From positions 992,842 through 1,056,841 of the forward strand of contig CAJXKA010000001.1 of NCBI GenBank assembly GCA_913055655.1: DNA of 64,000 nt. The letters are read 5' to 3'. Made by a program: the position numbers and the translations under genes. Positions 59,253-64,000 of this stretch are shown here, one piece after another. The stretch's first letter is position 1, and the number at the start of each line of letters is the position of its first letter. The stretch comes from an uncultured Oceanospirillales bacterium. GTDB taxonomy: Bacteria; Pseudomonadota; Gammaproteobacteria; Xanthomonadales; SZUA-36. A model generated the notes under the pieces. The model made no database searches. It was not told the origin of the DNA and saw nothing but the letters and a program-made list of their open reading frames with translations.

Positions 59253-60473
59253 TCAGTCCGCGGACCGGCGCACACCCATGCGCCAGACCATGCCCGCCGC
59301 GACCAGTTGCAGCGGCGCCAGGAACGCCAGCACATCCACCAGGTACTGGCCACCCGGCCAGGCGGCCATCAACGCGGCCGCGACAACGCCCAGGGCCATG
59401 ACCATGGCCGCGAATACACGCCAGGCCGGCACCAGCGCCAGCAGGGCGACCGGGTTCAGCAACAGCGGATTGATATTCGGCCGCGTGGCGGCGTGATCGG
59501 TCCCCAGCATCAGCGCCAGCAGGCCGATGCCGGCGGTTCCCGAAATCAACACCCACCCCAGCGCCAGGCCATTGCCGAGTATCGCGGGTGCAAACCTCGC
59601 CAGCAGGATCAACAGTGCCGCCAGGCCCAATCCCGCGGCCAGGTAGCGGGGCCATACCGGGGTTGGCGTCGATGGCAAGGGTGCCACGGTTCCTTCAAAA
59701 ACGACGTTGTCTTCGGCGACGAGTGGCTCAAGGCCATTGGGCCCCATGCGGGTGATCTCCTCGATACTTTCGGCCAGCACCCCCGGCAGGAACATCTCGT
59801 CCCAGCGCGTCGCGTGGGCATCGACGGGTTCACCCAGCCCGATTTCCAGGCCCAGGTAGTACCAGTAGTCGCGCTCGGTGGCGCGACGGGTGTGTTCGCG
59901 CAGGGTCAGCACCTCCGCCTGGGTGCGGAACTGTTCGGCCAGCAGGCCGTCCAGGGCCTGGTCCAGCACGTCCCTGACCCGGGTAGAGCAGTTGTCGAAG
60001 TAATAGTCGTACAGGTAATCGCGATTTTCGGGCTCCACCTGCTCCAGCAACAGGTCACGCAGGTGGGCGTACTCCAGCGGCCCGAGATTCAGCGCCTGGA
60101 CGCGGACGGAGCGCCCCGCCTCGCGGTACCAGCCCAGCTCACGTTCGGTGGGCACGGCGGCGGCAAAATACAGCATGCGCCCCTGCACGAAGCGACGCAG
60201 GAAATTGGGCTGGTCGAAATCGAAGAAGCCGAAATTGAAGGCGTGGTCGAGGTTGCGGGCGGGTTCCCGCAGCCAGATCGCGTTGTGGCCGAAGCGCTCC
60301 CAGTAAACCTCGCCGGGGCCGTAGGTCACCAGCAGGGCCTGGTACTCCCCTTCCGGCGGCGCCGGTGGGGATGACTGGGCCAATGCCGTTACGGCGAGCA
60401 TCGTGCCCGCCAGCCAGGCCAGCAGCGCCGTGATGGCGCGATCAGGACGCAAGCGGCGTCCGTTCCAGTACAT
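59253..60473 (-). CDS. DUF4105/Lnb-like membrane protein, possible lipoprotein N-acyltransferase
   Basis: 406 residues. A signal or anchor segment (AITALLAWLAGTMLAVTALA) precedes a periplasmic DUF4105 domain (residues ~40-265). It holds the family His in YWERFGHNAIWLR (His63), NFGFFDFDQPNFL, and the conserved Cys in YDYYFDNCSTRVRD (Cys162). About five membrane helices follow (277-293, 301-323, 335-350, 353-372, 378-397). A periplasmic DUF4105 domain plus membrane domain is the architecture reported for Lnb, the Bacteroidetes lipoprotein N-acyltransferase. Its start overlaps corC by 32 bp, placing it exactly where lnt stands in the E. coli ybeZYX-lnt operon. The acyltransferase role is inference; other DUF4105 proteins remain uncharacterised. 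Confidence 0.75.
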   Translation of the reverse strand: MYWNGRRLRPDRAITALLAWLAGTMLAVTALAQSSPPAPPEGEYQALLVTYGPGEVYWERFGHNAIWLREPARNLDHAFNFGFFDFDQPNFLRRFVQGRMLYFAAAVPTERELGWYREAGRSVRVQALNLGPLEYAHLRDLLLEQVEPENRDYLYDYYFDNCSTRVRDVLDQALDGLLAEQFRTQAEVLTLREHTRRATERDYWYYLGLEIGLGEPVDAHATRWDEMFLPGVLAESIEEITRMGPNGLEPLVAEDNVVFEGTVAPLPSTPTPVWPRYLAAGLGLAALLILLARFAPAILGNGLALGWVLISGTAGIGLLALMLGTDHAATRPNINPLLLNPVALLALVPAWRVFAAMVMALGVVAAALMAAWPGGQYLVDVLAFLAPLQLVAAGMVWRMGVRRSAD

Positions 60474-61302
60474 TCATTTCCGTGGAGATGATGCGCCGGG
60501 CATCGGAGTCGGTCACCTTGAACTCGAAACGGTCCGCCAGCACCATGCTTTCACCGTCTTCGGGCACCCGCCCGAACTCGGCCAGCAGCAGGCCGCCCAC
60601 GGTGTCGAATTCCTCGTCGGGCAGCTGGCAGTGGAAGACCTCGTTGAATTCCTCGATGGGCGTGAGCGCGTTGACGCGATAGCGGTTTTCACCCAGCGTG
60701 ATCACCGGCGCGGCCTCTTCCTCGTCATGCTCATCGTCGATCTCGCCGACGATCTCTTCCAGCACGTCTTCCATCGTGATCAGGCCGGAAACACCACCGT
60801 ACTCATCGACCACGATCGCCAGGTGGTTGCGGGACAGCCTGAAATCGCGCAGCAACAGGTTCAGGCGCTTGCTCTCCGGCACCACCAGCGCCGGCCGGAT
60901 GTGCTCGCCCAGTTCGAACGGGCGACCGTTCTCCGCGAAAAAACGCAACAGGTCCTTGGCCAGCAGCACGCCTTCCACCTCGTCGCGGTCTTCGCCGATA
61001 ACGGGGAAACGCGAATGGCCGGATTCGAGAATGCGGGGCAGGAATTCATCCAGTGGCATGTCGCGATGCACGACCACCATGTGCGAGCGCGGCACCATGA
61101 CGTCGCGAACCTGGGTCTCGGCGACTTCCAGTGCGCCTTCCATCATGGCCAGCGAGTCGGGGTCCAGCACACCGCGCTGGAGGGATTCGTTCAGGACTTC
61201 TTTGAGTTCGACGCGGTCCCGTGGTTCGGCCTGGAAAGCCCTGGAGAGTCGCTCCAGGAATCCGACCCGCCCGGAACCGCTACTCGATTGGTCATCACTC
61301 AT
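60442..61302 (-). CDS. corC: CorC/YbeX-type CBS-domain protein
   Basis: 286 residues, soluble. Two CBS domains (VMVPRSHMVVVHRDMPLDEF and LSRNHLAIVVDEYGGVSGLI) precede the CorC_HlyC transporter-associated domain (ALTPIEEFNEVFHCQLPDEE, VGGLLLAEFGRVPEDGES). In E. coli it is linked to Mg2+/Co2+ efflux and ribosome quality. It is 117 bp after ybeY and overlaps the Lnb-like gene; that 117-bp gap shows no clear signal. Confidence 0.93.
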   Translation of the reverse strand: MSDDQSSSGSGRVGFLERLSRAFQAEPRDRVELKEVLNESLQRGVLDPDSLAMMEGALEVAETQVRDVMVPRSHMVVVHRDMPLDEFLPRILESGHSRFPVIGEDRDEVEGVLLAKDLLRFFAENGRPFELGEHIRPALVVPESKRLNLLLRDFRLSRNHLAIVVDEYGGVSGLITMEDVLEEIVGEIDDEHDEEEAAPVITLGENRYRVNALTPIEEFNEVFHCQLPDEEFDTVGGLLLAEFGRVPEDGESMVLADRFEFKVTDSDARRIISTEMNVLERTPLAS

Positions 61303-61419
61303 TTGCGTATTGCAGGCAGCGCTTGTCGCGCCGTCCGGATATGGGGCCGTTTTATCCCCGTCCCAAGGTTGTACCAGAATGACGGAGTGATTTCAGCCCT
61401 GTTGAGATGGAACGGCCGG

Positions 61420-61893
61420 TCAGTTTCGCCGGTCGATGTAAGGGTCGTCGATGCCCTGTTTTGCCAGGATGGCGATTTCCTCTGCCTCCATCCGCGCGGC
61501 ATCAGCGTCTTCGACATGATCGTAACCCAGCAGGTGGAGCGTGCCATGGACCACCAGGTGCGCCCAGTGATGCGCCCGGGAAATGGCCCGCTCGACGGCC
61601 TCTTCGGCCACCAGCGGCACGCAGATCACCAGGTCACCGAGCGGTTTACAGTCCAGTTCAGCGGTAACGACTTCCGGCAGTTCGGCCGGGAATGACAGTA
61701 CGTTGGTCGGCCGGTCGCGATCGCGGTAACGCTGGTTCAGCTCACGGCTTTCGTCAACCCCGACTAGCCGGATGACGACTTCGACCCGCGCCGCCCGACC
61801 CGCCAGCGCGGCCTCCACCCAGGCCATGAAATCATCATCGCCCGGGGTCTCGTCCAGCCCGTCACTACGGGAGACAACAACCGCATTCGTCAT
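61420..61893 (-). CDS. ybeY: Endoribonuclease YbeY
   Basis: 157 residues. Zn-dependent single-strand RNase needed for 16S 3'-end maturation. Metal motif HGTLHLLGYDH with His116, His120 and His126; NVLSFPAELPE is the other conserved block. Overlaps phoH by one base (TGATG). Confidence 0.96.
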   Translation of the reverse strand: MTNAVVVSRSDGLDETPGDDDFMAWVEAALAGRAARVEVVIRLVGVDESRELNQRYRDRDRPTNVLSFPAELPEVVTAELDCKPLGDLVICVPLVAEEAVERAISRAHHWAHLVVHGTLHLLGYDHVEDADAARMEAEEIAILAKQGIDDPYIDRRN

Positions 61894-62915
61894 CAGTCGT
61901 CAGCCCGCTCTCGCGGTACGGGCGCGACACCCGTGGCGACATCCATGTCGGCGCCGGCCGCATCGTAAGCCTCGACGATCTTCTGCACCATCGGGTGGCG
62001 CACCACGTCCACCGACTTGAACCAGGTAAAGCTGACGCCCTCGACGTCGCGCAGTACCTCGATGGCCTGCTTGATGCCGGACTGCTGGCGTGCGGGCAAA
62101 TCGATCTGCGTGATGTCGCCGGTGATCACCGCCGTCGACCCGAAGCCGATGCGGGTCAGGAACATCTTCATCTGCTCACGTGTCGTGTTCTGGGCCTCGT
62201 CGAGGATGACGAACGCATCGTTCAGCGTACGGCCGCGCATGAAGGCCAGCGGCGCCACTTCGATGACGTTACGATCCTGCAGGCGCGCGACATGTTCGAA
62301 ACCCAGCATCTCGTAAAGGGCGTCGTAAAGTGGGCGCAGGTAGGGATCGACCTTCTGCGCCATGTCGCCGGGCAGGAAGCCCAGGCGCTCGCCCGCTTCC
62401 ACGGCGGGGCGGACCAGCACGATCCGCTGCACCTCGTCGCGTTTCAGCGCCGCCACGGCGCAGGCGACGGCCAGGTAGGTCTTGCCGGTGCCGGCCGGGC
62501 CAATACCGAAATTGACCGCATGTGCGCCGATCCGCTTCAGGTACGCCTTCTGGTTCGGCCCCCTGCCCCGGATGCGCCCACGCCGCGTGTCGATGACGAC
62601 CTCGCCCTGGCGCTGGCGGTCTTCATCCTGCTCATCGGCCAGTTCGGCCACGCGCGAGGCCTGCAGGCTCAGGTTGATGGCCTCCGGTGTCAGCACTTCG
62701 CTGGCGGACTGGTCATAGAGTTCCTCCAGCAACCGCGACGCCGCGCGGGCCGTCGGTTCATCCGCGCCTTCGATCGTGAAGATGTTGCCGCGACAGAACA
62801 GCTCAACGCCCAGGCGCTGCTCAATCTGGCGCAGGTGCTGGTCGAACTGGCCGCAAAGGTTGGCCAGTCTTGCCGTATCCGCCGGTTCCAGGACCAGCGT
62901 GCGAGAATCAGGCAT
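61893..62915 (-). CDS. ybeZ: PhoH family ATPase (YbeZ)
   Basis: 340 residues. Walker A GPAGTGKT at residues 139-146, Walker [12 protein letters not shown], and an N-terminal KH-like extension. Partner of YbeY in rRNA processing by context. One-base overlaps with miaB upstream and ybeY downstream show tight coupling. Confidence 0.95.
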   Translation of the reverse strand: MPDSRTLVLEPADTARLANLCGQFDQHLRQIEQRLGVELFCRGNIFTIEGADEPTARAASRLLEELYDQSASEVLTPEAINLSLQASRVAELADEQDEDRQRQGEVVIDTRRGRIRGRGPNQKAYLKRIGAHAVNFGIGPAGTGKTYLAVACAVAALKRDEVQRIVLVRPAVEAGERLGFLPGDMAQKVDPYLRPLYDALYEMLGFEHVARLQDRNVIEVAPLAFMRGRTLNDAFVILDEAQNTTREQMKMFLTRIGFGSTAVITGDITQIDLPARQQSGIKQAIEVLRDVEGVSFTWFKSVDVVRHPMVQKIVEAYDAAGADMDVATGVAPVPRERADD

Positions 62916-64000
62916 CAGGCCACCTGGCGCGCGGCGTCATCCCCACCGGCCAGTCGGCCGCGCAGTGAATGACTCAATGCCTCGGTGATCACGACGTCTG
63001 CAAAGTGACCCACGAGGCGCGGGTGACCATCAAAATTGACGACGCGGTTGTTCTCGGTACGGCCGGCCAGCTGTTTCGGGTCCTTCTTGCTCGGACCCTC
63101 CACCAGCACGCGCTCGACGGTGCCGACCATGGCCTCGCTGATGGCCGCGGCCTGCTCGCTGACCAGCGCCTGCAGCCTTGCCAGGCGTTCTTTCTTGACG
63201 TCCATCGGCGTGTCGTCCGGGAACGACGAGGCCGGCGTGCCCGGCCGGGCGCTGTAGATGAAGCTGAAACTCATGTCGAATCCAACGTCACGAATCAGCT
63301 TCATGGTCTGTTCGAAATCGGCCTCGGTCTCGCCCGGGAAACCGACAATGAAATCGGAAGACAGGCAGATGCCGGGCCGCGCCTCGCGCAGGCGGCGAAT
63401 CTTTTGCTTGTACTCGATCGCGGTGTGACCACGCTTCATCATCGACAGTACGCGGTCGGAACCCGCCTGGACTGGCAGGTGCACGAAACTGGCCAGCTCC
63501 GGCACCTCGGCGAAGGCTTCGATCAGGCTGTCGGAAAACTCGACCGGGTGCGAGGTGGTGAAACGGATGCGGTCGATACCGTCGATGGCCGCCACGTAAT
63601 GGATGAGCAGCGCCAGGTCGGCACGGCCGCCGTCGTGCATCGGGCCCAGGTAGGCGTTGACGTTCTGGCCCAGCAGGTTGATCTCGCGCACGCCCTGCTC
63701 CGCGAGCTGCGCGCACTCGGCCACGACATCGTCGAGCGGGCGGGAGACTTCCTCGCCGCGGGTGTACGGCACCACGCAGAAGGTGCAGTACTTGCTGCAG
63801 CCTTCCATGATCGACACGAACGCCGTCGGGCCCTGCGCACCCGGCGTCGGCAGTGCGTCGAATTTTTCGATCTCCGGGAACGAGATGTCGACGCTGGCGC
63901 GGCCGTTGCCACGGGCATCGTCCAGCAGTTTCGGCAGGCGGTGCAGCGTCTGCGGGCCGAACACGATGTCGACCTGCGGCGCGCGCTTCACCAGCGCCTC
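62915..64000 (-). CDS. miaB: tRNA-2-methylthio-N6-dimethylallyladenosine synthase MiaB (N-terminus cut by the window)
   Basis: 362 codons are present and the frame runs off the window at 64000. Radical SAM enzyme adding the 2-methylthio group to A37 of tRNAs reading UNN codons. The SAM cluster motif CSKYCTFC in [20 protein letters not shown] is intact; the C-terminal TRAM domain ends in [20 protein letters not shown]. The upstream Fe-S domain with its three Cys lies beyond the window. The GTG at 63991 is internal. Confidence 0.95.
   Translation of the reverse strand, partial: EALVKRAPQVDIVFGPQTLHRLPKLLDDARGNGRASVDISFPEIEKFDALPTPGAQGPTAFVSIMEGCSKYCTFCVVPYTRGEEVSRPLDDVVAECAQLAEQGVREINLLGQNVNAYLGPMHDGGRADLALLIHYVAAIDGIDRIRFTTSHPVEFSDSLIEAFAEVPELASFVHLPVQAGSDRVLSMMKRGHTAIEYKQKIRRLREARPGICLSSDFIVGFPGETEADFEQTMKLIRDVGFDMSFSFIYSARPGTPASSFPDDTPMDVKKERLARLQALVSEQAAAISEAMVGTVERVLVEGPSKKDPKQLAGRTENNRVVNFDGHPRLVGHFADVVITEALSHSLRGRLAGGDDAARQVA

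Overview
The window is GC-rich DNA from a gammaproteobacterium. The likely neighbourhood is Xanthomonadales/Lysobacterales to Wenzhouxiangella-like bacteria. This placement is inferred from a class II DAHP synthase, the conserved gammaproteobacterial gene orders, tRNA-Gln between ispE and prs, and tRNA-Trp between tuf and secE. No 16S gene is present to confirm it. Nearly all of the window is chromosomal core; no prophage, IS element or CRISPR array was seen.

Layout. (1) Positions 1-5.4 kb are accessory: the 3' part of a membrane beta-propeller/LuxR-HTH regulator, an intergenic region with GC-rich dyads beside a -10 box, a 55-residue exported peptide gene, a 210-residue exported protein and an 817-residue secreted metzincin-like metalloprotease, closed by a strong terminator. 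(2) 5.6-7.5 kb: typA, then an octamer-repeat/hairpin array, then class II DAHP synthase and dsbB on the minus strand. (3) 9.6-15.3 kb: hutU-hutH-hutI with a ThrE-type exporter as fourth gene. (4) 15.3-16.6 kb: an arylsulfotransferase-like membrane protein. (5) 16.7-49.1 kb, all minus strand: tRNA-Tyr, tRNA-Gly, tRNA-Thr, tuf, tRNA-Trp, secE, nusG, rplKAJL, rpoBC, then rpsL, rpsG, fusA, a second tuf, and the S10, spc and alpha clusters down to rplQ. (6) 49.2-56.7 kb, minus: lolB, ispE, tRNA-Gln, prs, rplY, pth, ychF and a small acidic protein, preceded by a TPR protein. (7) 56.9-59.2 kb, plus: hemA-prfA. (8) 59.3-64 kb, minus: miaB (cut by the window end), phoH, ybeY, corC and a DUF4105/Lnb-like protein.

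Two themes deserve attention. First, the gene after corC, where E. coli has the lipoprotein N-acyltransferase lnt, is a DUF4105 protein with a periplasmic His/Cys domain followed by membrane segments, the architecture described for the Bacteroidetes acyltransferase Lnb. Second, four loci directly after the stop codons of typA/DAHP synthase, nusG, tuf and prs carry short tandem 7- or 8-bp repeats in opposing orientations that can fold into long hairpins. Two of these loci share the same set of octamers.

The translation and transcription genes form one long co-oriented block. It has recognisable control elements: tandem promoters before the tRNA-tuf unit and before rpsL, an L10-type leader before rplJ, hairpins between rplL and rpoB, and terminators after rpoC and rplQ.
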